From a virus: 41,783 bases of DNA. The position numbers and the translations under genes were made by a program. The DNA is taken from positions 1 through 41,783 of IMG/VR virus record IMGVR_UViG_3300007363_000036. The stretch is one strand, 5' to 3'. The notes under the pieces are model-generated. The model had not been told where the DNA came from, made no database searches, and saw only the letters and a program-made list of their open reading frames with translations. Shown here in pieces: positions 8,190 through 17,957 of this stretch (position 1 is its first letter; each line of letters begins with the position of its first letter).

Positions 8190-10995
8190 TTAATATCCGG
8201 TCATGTTTTTTGACAAGGTACTCAATACCGATTGAATCAATATAGAGTTTATCCGCTATTGCTTCACTGATTTCAAATCTTACCACCTGCCCCCAAACGC
8301 CGGATAGATATTTTGTTTTCGTTTCATCGGCGGTGGGAGAAGAATCAAAGGTATAGCTCTTATTGTGCCATCCATCTTCGTTTAAATAGTAAATTGTTAC
8401 TGTTAAATCTTCTGTCCCGCTGGTGTTGTGAAAAGTCACAAATAGACGGGTAATAACCGCGTTCAGAAAGCTGTCGCCAAGCGGTATGTCGGCGCTTTTG
8501 AAGATAACCGTCATATCAGGGGAAGCGTCGTCAATGCTCGAATCAAATTCCCATACTTTTTCATCAACGTCATTCGAGCCAAATATCTTATTATCCAATG
8601 CCAGCCCCACATAGGCGAAATTGAACGCTGCGCCGTTGTTCACGTCATATATATCCCATGTTCCTTCATCATGGTTGAACAGATAAGACTTCGATGAGGG
8701 AACATGAAACCACAACTTGCGCTTGTTTTTGTAATACACTGCGGAAACGGAAGTCAATGTTTCCGCCGCTAACAGTTCATCAACCGGCATGGATATTCGA
8801 TTATACCCGGAAGGGGTAAGCGCATATATCCCATTCCTGTATATGAAATAAACCACGTTGTTATGGGTAACAATGGAATTGGGCGCGGATGTTCCGATGT
8901 CATAATTATTCTCTTTATCCAACCCGTAATACACCATGCAGCGATGACCTTTGAATGCAATAAAACGGTTCCATGCCGTTGCAAAGCCCTTGATTTCATC
9001 GCCGTCGTTAGGATGGAAGTAATCAATGTTTTGGTCATGCTGATAGGCAACATCCGGCGCGTTGATGGGCGTTTCAATAATTTCGTGCGCGTTGAGTTCA
9101 TCAGTGAGAACATTGCCGTAGTAATAGCGATCCTGAAATTCAATACCGTATTGCCAGTTGGTGTAATAGGGTTTAAAGGTTTCCGGCAATCCGCTCGATT
9201 CTTCGTAGGTGACGGTAGAAATAGACTTTTGTGCGGTTCCGTCGTAAAATTCAAACGTATAGAGCGCATTAGCGGTTACTTCTGTCCAGTCAACATCATT
9301 TATATCTATTTCCCGCAAAAAATTAAAATCAGTGGTCGGCTCCTGAGATGTTGATGTTTCATTGTATGCCCGGTAAACCCTGATTTTCTTGATACGTCGA
9401 AATTCATTCCATACCGATAACGCATCATCGGGGTCGGTCGATGGGGAAGTCATTTCGGCGAAAGCCTCAGAATTAACATTGACGCTTATCGTTATCTTGC
9501 TGGTTTGCACCCCATCGACACGGGTCACAACACATCCCTGATGTAAGTGGGATTCCTGCCCGTAAATATCAATAAGCGAAAAGGCGTAGAAAAATGTAGA
9601 ATTACTTGCATGAGTAATGGGAATATTCTGCAAAGGGCAGCTCATGGAAATTTTCGTCGGGATATACCCGGCTACATTAAAGTTTGTTACTCCATCAAAT
9701 TTTACAACTCTGCCGCTCTTTTGGGCAAGATAGGGGATTGCACTGTTAAAGTTGATCGCATTGAAATCCTGGTTTGCATCGGTATATTTGACGGAATCGC
9801 TGTTAAACGTCGCGGTTGCCGTTACATTAATAGTAGTCTTGTTGATGTAATACAGATTCCCGTCATAGTGGGCAATGTCAATCATGTTAGTTACGCCGGG
9901 ATTATAACTGTCTGCGGTATATGGTGATGCTTTTAACATTCTTATAATCAACCCATTATCCTGGTCAATGGCATACACATAAGTAGAATCAAAGGTAATC
10001 CCCAAAAGATGAACGCCTACCGAATCATAGCGGGTTGCCGCAGAACCCAGGGTAAGGGAATATTCCTCAATGCGAAAATTGACCGTATTTGTCCACGTAG
10101 CATAAACTTTGGTTCCGTCACAAGTAACAAAATGAAAATATTCATTGGATGCCGCGCTTTTTGTTACCGAATTGAGCACGTTAAAATCATCGGTGAGATC
10201 GTATTGCACAATTTTGGTATCATCGCTTTCGGGAATTGCCCCTGCTGCATAGAGGGAATCTCCGCTTATACATAATCCTCCGAATACCGCAGATACCGTC
10301 GCGGTGATATTATCCCGCCAGGTTCTTACGTCATCCAATATTCTTTCAACATAAAAATCACTATCCCGAATTTCTAATCCGCGACTGGTTAAAACATAGT
10401 ATCTCTCACGGGTTGAATCGTATAAAATATGCGTGGCTTCATTCAACAGGCTTGATTGCTGCACCCATTGTTGTTTCAACAAGAAGAAATCCGCAAAAGC
10501 AATGGCATCATTAAACATCGCTCCGTGCTTACTTCCTACCGCCCGGTTGATATACCCTGCGAACATCGCCCTGTTTGTCGCTGCTGTCCCTGTTCCGATT
10601 CTTACCCCGTTTCGATGCACCAGGAATTGCAGGTTATCGCCAAAGCGCAATGAACCGTATCGGTAGGTAGGGGTTGAATGCGCTACATAAGTTATGGCTG
10701 CGCCTAATGTCCTGGTGAAAACATAGAGGTCGCGGTTGGCGGCGGTAGAATCTTTATCGTAAACTATCAAAACATCCTTATTCCATTCCACATCACGGTA
10801 ATTGACAAATTTATCTATATTGGCGGCGGCAGAGGAAATAATGCCAATCGCTCCCCGGCTGATCAACTTACCGGCTTCAAGGTTGCTATCGAAGTTCTCA
10901 GCCTGTAGCGCGTAATCAATAGCATCGCGCTCGGATACTGCCCGGTTTACCCCTTTGAAATTGCTGAGTTTCAGGTATCGTTTTTCGCTTGCCAT
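8176..10995 (-). CDS. Large beta-rich tail hub / nozzle-like structural protein
   Basis: 939 residues from the ATG at 10995 (MASEKRYLKLSNFKGVNRAV), 8 bases after the upstream stop; the in-frame start at 11046 would lie inside the previous gene. The N-terminus matches the usual opening of podovirus hub proteins (NFKGVN followed by DYALQAENFD). The body has repeated short beta units rich in Tyr, Asp and Val, suggesting a propeller-like fold, and YYGNVLTDELNAHEI plus NSIVTHNNVVYFIYRNGIYAL resemble T7 gp12/P22 gp10-type tail proteins. Likely plugs or lines the tail tube beneath the adaptors encoded just upstream. Confidence 0.72.
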   Translation of the reverse strand: MASEKRYLKLSNFKGVNRAVSERDAIDYALQAENFDSNLEAGKLISRGAIGIISSAAANIDKFVNYRDVEWNKDVLIVYDKDSTAANRDLYVFTRTLGAAITYVAHSTPTYRYGSLRFGDNLQFLVHRNGVRIGTGTAATNRAMFAGYINRAVGSKHGAMFNDAIAFADFFLLKQQWVQQSSLLNEATHILYDSTRERYYVLTSRGLEIRDSDFYVERILDDVRTWRDNITATVSAVFGGLCISGDSLYAAGAIPESDDTKIVQYDLTDDFNVLNSVTKSAASNEYFHFVTCDGTKVYATWTNTVNFRIEEYSLTLGSAATRYDSVGVHLLGITFDSTYVYAIDQDNGLIIRMLKASPYTADSYNPGVTNMIDIAHYDGNLYYINKTTINVTATATFNSDSVKYTDANQDFNAINFNSAIPYLAQKSGRVVKFDGVTNFNVAGYIPTKISMSCPLQNIPITHASNSTFFYAFSLIDIYGQESHLHQGCVVTRVDGVQTSKITISVNVNSEAFAEMTSPSTDPDDALSVWNEFRRIKKIRVYRAYNETSTSQEPTTDFNFLREIDINDVDWTEVTANALYTFEFYDGTAQKSISTVTYEESSGLPETFKPYYTNWQYGIEFQDRYYYGNVLTDELNAHEIIETPINAPDVAYQHDQNIDYFHPNDGDEIKGFATAWNRFIAFKGHRCMVYYGLDKENNYDIGTSAPNSIVTHNNVVYFIYRNGIYALTPSGYNRISMPVDELLAAETLTSVSAVYYKNKRKLWFHVPSSKSYLFNHDEGTWDIYDVNNGAAFNFAYVGLALDNKIFGSNDVDEKVWEFDSSIDDASPDMTVIFKSADIPLGDSFLNAVITRLFVTFHNTSGTEDLTVTIYYLNEDGWHNKSYTFDSSPTADETKTKYLSGVWGQVVRFEISEAIADKLYIDSIGIEYLVKKHDRILNVST

Positions 10996-11002
10996 AGCAG
11001 TA

Positions 11003-11689
11003 TCAATATTCTCCGTTATCGTATTCGTCAACGGTAGAAATATCATCTAACGAAAAGGCGCTGCTGTCTATATTGGTGCTCGCAACCATTTCCAAATATT
11101 CATCCCGCGCTTCCCGCGCCTTTTCCCGTATTGCCCTGCTTTTATGAGCATAGGCATTGCACATTTTCCAAACCGGATAAAGCACTAAGGCTTCGTGATA
11201 GGCTTCATGGATTACCGGAACGGAACTGTCTAACCCCATCGCCGCAGGGAGTTTATAACCGAATACCCGCAAGGTTTCAGAACTGGTTGAAATAATCGGA
11301 ACAGTGCCGATTTCAACGGCAGTATTGTCGCCGTGATAGCGGGTCCAATAAAAACAGGGTATTCCGAATTCTTTTTGCTGCGGCAATCCGGCATATCCGC
11401 CGGGATAAAGTTTCAACGGTTCTCCGTATTCGGTAGTGGAATCTTCGATATAGCGCACGTGCTGAATGTGCAGGAACGCCCCGGTAACAAGAGAATAACT
11501 TTCCTGATCCGCTACAGTGGTAATGTCGTAATTGTCGGAAAGAATCTTGGTTCTGCGGCAGAAATCATTATAGCCCATATTGATATATTTGCGGATTTTC
11601 GCGCCGGTCATGTCGGTTGCGGCCAAGACTTCCTGCAACTGATCCTGCACCAAATCCTGAATTTCTTTATAGGTAAGCGTAGTAGGCAT
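11003..11689 (-). CDS. Head-to-tail adaptor-like protein
   Basis: 228 residues; ATG at 11689 overlaps the upstream stop (TAATG). Helical N-terminus (YKEIQDLVQDQLQEVLAATDMTGAKIRKYINMGYNDFCRRT), a central beta domain, and a C-terminal helical region with HEAYHEALVLYPVWKMC and KSRAIREKAREARDEYL. This helix-beta-helix layout, and the position between portal/capsid genes and the hub, fit the gp11/gp4-type adaptor ring family of T7 and P22-like phages. The parallel with the next gene upstream suggests two adaptor-like rings. Confidence 0.66.
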   Translation of the reverse strand: MPTTLTYKEIQDLVQDQLQEVLAATDMTGAKIRKYINMGYNDFCRRTKILSDNYDITTVADQESYSLVTGAFLHIQHVRYIEDSTTEYGEPLKLYPGGYAGLPQQKEFGIPCFYWTRYHGDNTAVEIGTVPIISTSSETLRVFGYKLPAAMGLDSSVPVIHEAYHEALVLYPVWKMCNAYAHKSRAIREKAREARDEYLEMVASTNIDSSAFSLDDISTVDEYDNGEY

Positions 11690-12279
11690 TAGACTTTAGC
11701 TCCCTGTAAATGGAATCCCCGTTCCTTCGCTATCATTGCCGCAATATCCATATCCCCACGCTGCGTATTCATGCACTTGTAGAATGCGAAATCGACAACC
11801 ATGTCATCAACGTCAGGCGGTAATTCGGTGCTATCCGTGCCGCTCAGGTCGGTCGGCTTTTTGATAAACTGAAAAGTCATGGCAGAAGCGGTAGTCGGGT
11901 AAACCAATACTCCGGTAGTGTGCCAAAAGTAATATTTGTCGGTCGTGCCGCCTTTTATGAGATCATTGGCGGAAAGGAATTTCAATCTCCATCTCTCGCC
12001 CGGCGGGATTTCCCTGGCCTGCACGGAATCGACAAGCTGCTGCCCATCTTCCACGTGGCGCAAGAAAGTAGAGGGGAATGCACCTGCCCCGGATGTCAAA
12101 GTAATCGAAGCAGTGGTTTTCAATCCCGGTATCATCTCCTGCGGCAAAATCCTGGCAAACAAACGCCGCCCTTGATTAAGCAAATTCCCAATCATGGTAT
12201 CTGAGAATTGCGTATCGGTATTATCGGTCTGATCTAACAATGCCCGAACCTTAGTGATTTCGCCGGTAAGAGTTGCCAT
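11689..12279 (-). CDS. Adaptor or head-completion-like protein
   Basis: 196 residues. Begins with a helix (LTGEITKVRALLDQTDN) then FSDTMIGNLLNQGRRLFARIL, a beta core (TFQFIKKPTDL), and ends LPPDVDDMVVDFAFYKCMNTQRGD. The final motif is characteristic of a phage adaptor-like family in which a conserved proline-acidic turn precedes the last helices. TAATG overlap with the next gene indicates coupling. Function as the upper adaptor ring at the portal is inferred from fold pattern and gene order. Confidence 0.66.
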   Translation of the reverse strand: MATLTGEITKVRALLDQTDNTDTQFSDTMIGNLLNQGRRLFARILPQEMIPGLKTTASITLTSGAGAFPSTFLRHVEDGQQLVDSVQAREIPPGERWRLKFLSANDLIKGGTTDKYYFWHTTGVLVYPTTASAMTFQFIKKPTDLSGTDSTELPPDVDDMVVDFAFYKCMNTQRGDMDIAAMIAKERGFHLQGAKV

Positions 12280-12302
12280 AGAATTGAAATCCTATAAGCG
12301 GG

Positions 12303-12327
12303 GCAGGGGAGATAGTGGCTCCCCTGC
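12303..12327 (-). other. Strong intergenic hairpin without a U-tract
   Basis: A 9-bp perfect inverted repeat (GCAGGGGAG / CTCCCCTGC, 7-nt loop) lies between the head protein at 12348-13151 and the adaptor gene at 11689-12279. Read on the minus strand it is not followed by a T-run, so it looks like an mRNA processing or stability element rather than a terminator, perhaps lowering adaptor output relative to head proteins. Confidence 0.6.
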
Positions 12328-12347
12328 GCCCACCGTGTTCTGTTTGC

Positions 12348-13151
12348 TTACAGTTCGCCGTAGATATACGCGGGAACGCGGGCAACGGTATTCAGTGCCA
12401 ATGCTTCCAGGGCGATCAAACGGATACCGCAAGCCTGCAATACTTCCGCTTCCGAAGCAGAGCTAAAATCCACGCCCTCAACGGAGCCTGCGGGAGTCGC
12501 AAGCGGAACAAGCGGTTCGTTCAGAACGATTGCCGCGCTGGTGGAATGCCCGGCCAGCACATCGGGAACAAACCCGCCGGTCTGGATAAACCCGTAGCTT
12601 CCTGCGTCGATGGTGTTCACCACTACCCCGCGAATGATTTCGCTGGTCGCGTCGCACAGTTCAACCTTCCAGGGATGGAAGATCAAGAGCGCCACGTCGT
12701 TTGCAAACGCTTCGGCTGCCGGGGTGGAAGGATCAAGAAGAATATCCCCTTCCCCGGAGGCGGCCAGGGCTTCGTGGCCGAGAATCTTATGAAGTGCGCC
12801 CTTGCCGGTGGCGGCGGGAGCCTGCCCGATCCAGTAACCGCTCCAATATCCTGCGGCAACCGCAGTGGTTACGGTGTCAACGTGAATCTTGGTATCACCG
12901 GCAGTCACCGCGCCGTCAACCAGGATACCGCTATCCCATGCAGCCAGGGCGGTAGCCGTTACTACCTGCCCTCGCGCCAGGGCTTCGGTCGCCAGAACGT
13001 AACGGTAAACATTTCCGTCAACGTCATAGGCTTTCTGCCCCAGGCTGAATTTGCGAACGGTATCATTGGTGTAAAGCCCATCCGGGCTGATAAGAATAGC
13101 AGGGCCGGCTGCGCGGGGCTTCCGGTACGCTGCTTGGGTTCCTTGTGCCAT
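12348..13151 (-). CDS. Head-associated structural protein (decoration-like)
   Basis: 267 residues; ATG at 13151 preceded by AGGAG. Composition is Ala/Val/Gly rich, and GQKAYDVDGNVYRYVLATEALARGQVV resembles the start of small beta-barrel decoration or accessory capsid proteins. It continues with beta-strand-rich repeats and ends near RVPAYIYGEL. Placed immediately downstream of the major capsid gene and separated from the adaptors by a stable hairpin. Probably a capsid accessory or cement protein; no catalytic motif. Confidence 0.62.
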   Translation of the reverse strand: MAQGTQAAYRKPRAAGPAILISPDGLYTNDTVRKFSLGQKAYDVDGNVYRYVLATEALARGQVVTATALAAWDSGILVDGAVTAGDTKIHVDTVTTAVAAGYWSGYWIGQAPAATGKGALHKILGHEALAASGEGDILLDPSTPAAEAFANDVALLIFHPWKVELCDATSEIIRGVVVNTIDAGSYGFIQTGGFVPDVLAGHSTSAAIVLNEPLVPLATPAGSVEGVDFSSASEAEVLQACGIRLIALEALALNTVARVPAYIYGEL

Positions 13152-13202
13152 TTCTTATTACTCCTCTTGGATATGCGTTTTGATGTTCAGTTGATTAACC
13201 GC

Positions 13203-14213
13203 TTAATTCTTGAGGTCTGACCAACGGTAAAACATCCGCCGGTTGCTGACTGCGGTCTGGCAGGTATAGGTAAGCATTGCTACCCGCGCCTGCTGATTGG
13301 CCGGTTTCACCCATTCGGACATCTTGAAGTTATTCTTGGGATGATAATACATGGTGAAGCCTTCGGCGAAGTTCCCCATATACATCGGGTAACTGGAGGT
13401 AGAGATGTAGCGATCCACGATCAGGGGGATGCTTCTCCACATCAGCACCGAAAAACCCATGTCGGCCAGGGCAGCGCCTTTGCTGCCAGCAACGGGCTGG
13501 TTAAACCGCTTGTCATCGGCGGCAATCAATTCAGCAATGTCCCATACTTCCTGTGTCATCAGCACATGGGTCGGTGCGGGATTGCCCAATTGGGTACAGG
13601 CCGCATAGCCGGTCGCCAAAATCGTAGGCAGGTAGCTGGTGCTGGTTGAATCTTTCATGTTCGCGGCGGTGTGCGCGGTTGTATCCACGCCAGACTGCCA
13701 CCAGGAATAGGAAGCCCCGGCGATTCCGCCGTAGGTTCCGGTTGAGATTGCGGTATCCAGGCCGATCAAACCGTTAGCGCCGGAGCCGGTGTAAAAATCG
13801 GTTGCCAACTGTTTGAGCATTCCTTTTTTCGCGTTTTCCATTTTGGCGTTCAGCAAATCCAGGACTTTCAGATCATCGCCGTCAACCTTGAGTTCCTCAT
13901 CCTGGCTAATGGAAATCGGCACAGCGATATTGCGCATGACATATTCCGCCGCGGTGATGAATTCCGGGGGAGTGGTATCAATGGTATCGTAATAGCTGTA
14001 ATACTGCGCATTCGATTCGCCGTATTCCAAAGGCTGGATAACCTTTGTTCCGCCGCCTACAGCCATCGTTTCCAGGCGGGGGCCGGGGTCTTTAATGCGA
14101 TCATCAAGCCCAAGCAGGGCAAGCGCCGCGCTTCCTTTGTGAACCTGATCTTTCAGGGTAGGGATGTACTTGTCACGCACAATCGCGGTGACATTATCAT
14201 AATTCAGAGCCAT
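13203..14213 (-). CDS. Major capsid protein (HK97-type fold)
   Basis: 336 residues, start ATG at 14213 with GGAGG nine bases upstream. Starts with MALNYDNVTAIVRDKYIPTL, a helix like the N-arm of many non-cleaved capsid proteins; then VIQPLEYGES, an E-loop-like Tyr/Ser/Thr-rich stretch, and a P-domain helix (DDLKVLDLLNAKMENAKKGML). Later blocks (PTHVLMTQEVWDIAELI, DMGFSVLMWRSIPLIVDR, PMYMGNFAEGFTMYYHPK) match the A-domain layout of phage capsid proteins. Scaffold-like gene directly upstream and decoration-like gene downstream support the call. Confidence 0.85.
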   Translation of the reverse strand: MALNYDNVTAIVRDKYIPTLKDQVHKGSAALALLGLDDRIKDPGPRLETMAVGGGTKVIQPLEYGESNAQYYSYYDTIDTTPPEFITAAEYVMRNIAVPISISQDEELKVDGDDLKVLDLLNAKMENAKKGMLKQLATDFYTGSGANGLIGLDTAISTGTYGGIAGASYSWWQSGVDTTAHTAANMKDSTSTSYLPTILATGYAACTQLGNPAPTHVLMTQEVWDIAELIAADDKRFNQPVAGSKGAALADMGFSVLMWRSIPLIVDRYISTSSYPMYMGNFAEGFTMYYHPKNNFKMSEWVKPANQQARVAMLTYTCQTAVSNRRMFYRWSDLKN

Positions 14214-14244
14214 TTCGTTGAGCCTCCGTCAACGAAAAGCAACC

Positions 14245-15063
14245 TCATTCGGTAAAGAACGATGTTTTTCCAGCTTTTATATCTTCCATGATCGCACCGC
14301 CAACGTCCTCTAATTTCTTAAATTTCTTTGGCGGTTCTTTCAAGTCTGCCGGGCTTGCATCGCCCTCCGTTGCTGCCGCTTTTCGTTTTTCTGTTAGTTG
14401 TTTGTATTCCTTTTCGATTTTATCCCGTTCGTGTTGAAGCAAATCCTCACGATTGAGATACCAATAAACCATATCAAAATCAGTAGTACCCGCTTGCCGC
14501 GCAGCTTCATAGACTTTCTCCCGGTCGAATCCGGGGTATTTTTCTTTGTTGCTTTCCATTGAATCGAGTTTTGCAATCAACTGCTTGGCGGTTTCTTGAA
14601 TACTCGCTTCCTGGCGCAAACGGTCTTGCTGTTCCCGGTAGGTTGTGAACTCTCGTTTTAAAGACACCAGTTCTTTCATTACCGGGTCGCTGTCGTCAGC
14701 ATCACTGCTCATCAAATCTGCCTTTTCCTGGCGGGTCAAAGGCTTGCCGATGTAGCCCTCAAGGTCTTTGATCAGGGCATTGAACTCATCGGGGTCGCTC
14801 TTGGCCGCTTCCAGACGGCTATTCCAGGCATCTACCGTGTCCTGCAACTTCTTGGCTTGCTCTCTCAGCTTGTTTCTTTCTTCCGCAATCTTTTCCATGT
14901 TATGCCCTTTGCTCAAACGATCCTGGGCTAACTTGACCTGATCGGGATTGGAAAGATCAACCGTGATCTGCTCGCCTGCGTAATTGTAAGTCAGCGTTGT
15001 CGGTGCATTGCTCCCGCTGCCGGAAGTTGCATCCTCTGGCGCAAAAAACTGATTGGATTTCAT
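14245..15063 (-). CDS. Scaffolding-like coiled-coil protein
   Basis: 272 residues; ATG at 15063 follows CAGGAG. After an N-terminal segment, residues ~60-240 are strongly helical and charged (KIAEERNKLREQAKKLQDTV, SLKREFTTYREQQDRLRQE, YKQLTEKRKAAA), with low hydrophobicity, as in phage scaffolds. The C-terminus is basic-amphipathic (PPKKFKKLEDVGGAIMEDIK), where scaffolds bind coat protein. Position between portal and coat is the classical scaffold slot. Confidence 0.78.
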   Translation of the reverse strand: MKSNQFFAPEDATSGSGSNAPTTLTYNYAGEQITVDLSNPDQVKLAQDRLSKGHNMEKIAEERNKLREQAKKLQDTVDAWNSRLEAAKSDPDEFNALIKDLEGYIGKPLTRQEKADLMSSDADDSDPVMKELVSLKREFTTYREQQDRLRQEASIQETAKQLIAKLDSMESNKEKYPGFDREKVYEAARQAGTTDFDMVYWYLNREDLLQHERDKIEKEYKQLTEKRKAAATEGDASPADLKEPPKKFKKLEDVGGAIMEDIKAGKTSFFTE

Positions 15064-15100
15064 AAGACGCTCCTGTTTGAGTTGGTCTATAATTCAGCCG

Positions 15101-15445
15101 TTATGACCGGCTGGTAAACGGTCTTACCAAAATACTTGCTTCTTCGAGACTGGGCGCCTTGCCATCAACCGTGAAACAGTCTGCTACCAAATGATTGCCA
15201 AAATTCGCGCCGTTGCCATAAGGCGTAAACCTTCCCGATTTCAACCGGGCTACCCACACAAGCAGCTTTTGCGGGTCAACGTGTATGGCAGGCTCGACTT
15301 TTTCGGGCTTTTTCGGCGCAGGTACTTCTGCTGCCGCAACCGGGGCTTCGACTGCAACAACCTCAACCGGAGCAACTGGTTCTTCTTTCACCGCCGGTTG
15401 CGGTTCTGCGCTCTTTTTTCTACCGCGTCGTTGGAATTCCGACAT
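15101..15445 (-). CDS. Small Ala/Pro/Glu-rich protein of the head module
   Basis: 114 residues from the ATG at 15445 (MSEFQRRGRKK), which has AAGGAG upstream and overlaps the portal end by 26 bases; the longer version starting at 15481 is less likely. Residues ~12-60 are low complexity (VAPVEVVAVEAPVAAAEVPAPKKPEK), probably disordered, followed by a short ordered C-terminal domain (LLVWVARLKSGRFTPYGNGANFG). No family recognised. May be a head accessory or minor scaffold factor, judged only from position. Confidence 0.6.
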   Translation of the reverse strand: MSEFQRRGRKKSAEPQPAVKEEPVAPVEVVAVEAPVAAAEVPAPKKPEKVEPAIHVDPQKLLVWVARLKSGRFTPYGNGANFGNHLVADCFTVDGKAPSLEEASILVRPFTSRS

Positions 15446-17393
15446 TTCCTTCTCCTTCTTGCGCTTGTGCGCGATTGACAAAAGTATTGAGTTGCTTTTG
15501 CTGTTGATCTATAACCTGCATAGCCTGTTGCAGATTACCTTTTAGTATTTCGATTTCATTCATGCGCTGTAAGATTGCGTATTTATTGGGAATATCCATC
15601 GTTTCTAAAACCGCCTGGCGATCCACAATCCCGACTTGAGCCAATTGAATCATAGCATCCTGATCCTGGCGGCGGCTGGTGCTGGATATACTGCGCACGT
15701 CAACCCGGATATTCTTCATGGCGCTGCTTCCCCGTAAAGTTTCCCGCAATTGCCTCCATTGAATCAATTGCATTTGCCCATTTTCTCCCAAAATTTCAAA
15801 TTCTTCCGCGGGGTCGGTAAATTCGCACATGATTTGTATTGCCAATCTTCCCATTTTATTCAGCGCATTGGTATAATGCCGCAAGGCAAGCCGTATTCGC
15901 GCCGTGCCCGTCTGCACAAGCTGGTCAATCGTAACCCCTGCCGGGCTGCCTTTGGGTAAATGGCCAGACATCACATCGGTATTCCCCGCCTGCCGATCCA
16001 TGAAATTACCGATAGTTATCAGATTGTTGAAATGCGCGGCTGGCAGTTCCCGCCCGAAATCGACCGTTAAATCCGCCGGATCGTCAACCAATACGTTCTT
16101 GCCGATTAAGTTGGTAATGCGCTTCAAATCATCGACTTTAAAACGCCCTCTCCGCCACTTGCGGATGCCGTTTAAAAGCAGCTTGATATTTTGCGTAATT
16201 GCATTTTGCTGATAATTGAAATCATCCTGCGGGTCAAAGAGGTCATGCGCTAAAGGCTTTCCCCAATAGTAGTTCCGGCTTTTAGTGTAATCGAATTTTA
16301 TCCAGAAGTTTTTCCAATCCGTTCCAATAGATTCCGCCAGGCGGTTCGGTTCGTCTCTTAATAATTTACCCTGACATACCGTAACAATGCGCCCATAGGG
16401 ATATTTGTACTGTTTCGTTTCCTGGGGAAGTTTTTCGGTAAGAGCGATATGCTCTTTCAGTAAAGTAATCTGGTCTTTATCCAATTCGGGATTGAGGGTT
16501 GCAAGATACTCGCGGTGCTGCTGCAAGTGTTTGGGGGAATTTTCCCCAAGCTGCGGCGCTACCGGCTGCAAGGCGGCCATTAATGAATGTTCTATGTTGG
16601 TTTCTTCTATTGAGAATGGAATAACTTCTAAGGTATAGTCATCCATCCACAACTCGCAAACAATCGCCTGCCCTAATACGTCATTCAACGCTCCCTGGCG
16701 CTGCGCCCCGCTTCTCAGCATTGCCCACACGTTCGGAGCGTTATACCCGCCGCTCGATTGCTGATAAGACAAAATCGGCGCATTGAAATTACTGCCGTTG
16801 TTCTGGCGCTGGAAATCTGCCTCCGGTGCAACCTTCACTCCATATTCTTTGAGGATATATTCAGGGGAGCGGGCGATGAAATGCCCGATAAAACGCAATT
16901 GGCGATGTTTTGCGGCCTGCGTGTCAACAATAATAGATTCTGCCTGAACAATCGTAAAAGTAGGCCAGCCGTCAATTCCCACCCCTGCCTTGATATGGCA
17001 GGAGCCACAGGCCGCCGCTTCTAATACTGCATCTTCGCCCTTTTCATCCCATTCGATTTTATCCCAAAGATAGTCACCCAGGATCGCATTGAGCGCCCTG
17101 GAAGTGAACAGGTCGCCTTCTTCCTGGGGGCCGAAAACCCATTTCGGGCGATTATCGGTAAGGTGGGCAATGCGGGTTTCTACAATTTCGGAAAATTTGT
17201 TATAGGTTTTCCCCTTGCGCCCGAAGTCCTCTTTTACCGGATGATCGCCCCAACTGTAATCGTCGAACTTCTGCGCCCGGATCAGCACGTTTGAATTCTT
17301 GCGCCCTTCCAATCCCTGGAAAATAAGTTTTTCAGCCAAACGCAAAATTTCGGTCTGATCTTTTTTCTCGGTTGTCATAACCTTAGCGGGCAT
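15420..17393 (-). CDS. Portal protein
   Basis: 657 residues; ATG at 17393 overlaps the upstream stop (TAATG). Length, order (terminase, small proteins, portal, scaffold, coat) and several blocks fit a podovirus portal: an N-terminal region with HLTDNRPKWVFGPQEEGDL, a wing containing IIVDTQAAKHRQLRFIGHF, the crown/stem-like LVQTGTARIRLALRHYTNAL, and the C-terminal coiled helix (LKGNLQQAMQVIDQQQKQL). It forms the dodecameric DNA channel and terminase docking site. Alternative start at 17378 (MTTEKK) possible. Confidence 0.82.
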   Translation of the reverse strand: MPAKVMTTEKKDQTEILRLAEKLIFQGLEGRKNSNVLIRAQKFDDYSWGDHPVKEDFGRKGKTYNKFSEIVETRIAHLTDNRPKWVFGPQEEGDLFTSRALNAILGDYLWDKIEWDEKGEDAVLEAAACGSCHIKAGVGIDGWPTFTIVQAESIIVDTQAAKHRQLRFIGHFIARSPEYILKEYGVKVAPEADFQRQNNGSNFNAPILSYQQSSGGYNAPNVWAMLRSGAQRQGALNDVLGQAIVCELWMDDYTLEVIPFSIEETNIEHSLMAALQPVAPQLGENSPKHLQQHREYLATLNPELDKDQITLLKEHIALTEKLPQETKQYKYPYGRIVTVCQGKLLRDEPNRLAESIGTDWKNFWIKFDYTKSRNYYWGKPLAHDLFDPQDDFNYQQNAITQNIKLLLNGIRKWRRGRFKVDDLKRITNLIGKNVLVDDPADLTVDFGRELPAAHFNNLITIGNFMDRQAGNTDVMSGHLPKGSPAGVTIDQLVQTGTARIRLALRHYTNALNKMGRLAIQIMCEFTDPAEEFEILGENGQMQLIQWRQLRETLRGSSAMKNIRVDVRSISSTSRRQDQDAMIQLAQVGIVDRQAVLETMDIPNKYAILQRMNEIEILKGNLQQAMQVIDQQQKQLNTFVNRAQAQEGEGNVGIPTTR

Positions 17394-17599
17394 TAAACTT
17401 TTTCCTCATCGTAAATGCCGTGTATATCCTTCGGCCAGATTTCGTTATACTTATCCTTCGGCTCATCCGGCTCAATGACTTCTAACCTTCCGGGGTGAGG
17501 AATGACATTCTCCCCGCGAGCAAGGCGGGTTCCCATCCAGAAAGAAAAGGCGTTGAATACCCCAAACAGCGCAAGAATTATAATCATGCTCCAATCCAT
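17393..17599 (-). CDS. Small single-pass membrane protein
   Basis: 68 residues. N-terminal hydrophobic helix (IIILALFGVFNAFSFWMG, residues ~5-22) followed by basic TRLARGENV and an acidic C-terminal tail. It sits between terminase and portal and is coupled to the portal by TAATG. Function unknown. Confidence 0.6.
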   Translation of the reverse strand: MDWSMIIILALFGVFNAFSFWMGTRLARGENVIPHPGRLEVIEPDEPKDKYNEIWPKDIHGIYDEEKV

Positions 17600-17955
17600 C
17601 AGCGGAAATCCTCAAAATCTTCAACAGGAACATCGTTGGCAACGGTTATGGAAAATCCTTCAATGCAGGGGTGATGCCACGTGAAAGAGAAACGATAGTA
17701 TTGCACTTCTTCCGTTTCATCTGTCCCGGCAATCTCTTTGGTTTTTACAATCACTTCCGGCTTTAAAGGCAAGCAGGTAAAAAAGAATACGACCGAATTT
17801 TGCAGAAGGGGAGTGATATACCCGCCTAATCTTTTATACATCGGGTCTTGTGCGAATAGCTGCAAAAACATCTGAGCCAGTTTATTCTTTTGGGTATTAC
17901 TGGCCTGCAAAGCAGAGCCGTTTGCTTCAACAACAGGGGTCTTACGCGGTCTCAT
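17599..17955 (-). CDS. Hypothetical protein of the packaging module
   Basis: 118 residues from the ATG at 17955, which has GAGGTGA just upstream; a GTG at 17961 overlaps the previous stop and is a weaker option. Basic N-terminus (RPRKTPVV), a helical block (KNKLAQMFLQLFAQDPMYKRL), then beta strands with FTWHHPCIEGFSITVAND. No family recognised. It lies in a run of small genes linking terminase and portal. Confidence 0.55.
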   Translation of the reverse strand: MRPRKTPVVEANGSALQASNTQKNKLAQMFLQLFAQDPMYKRLGGYITPLLQNSVVFFFTCLPLKPEVIVKTKEIAGTDETEEVQYYRFSFTWHHPCIEGFSITVANDVPVEDFEDFR

Positions 17956-17957
17956 TG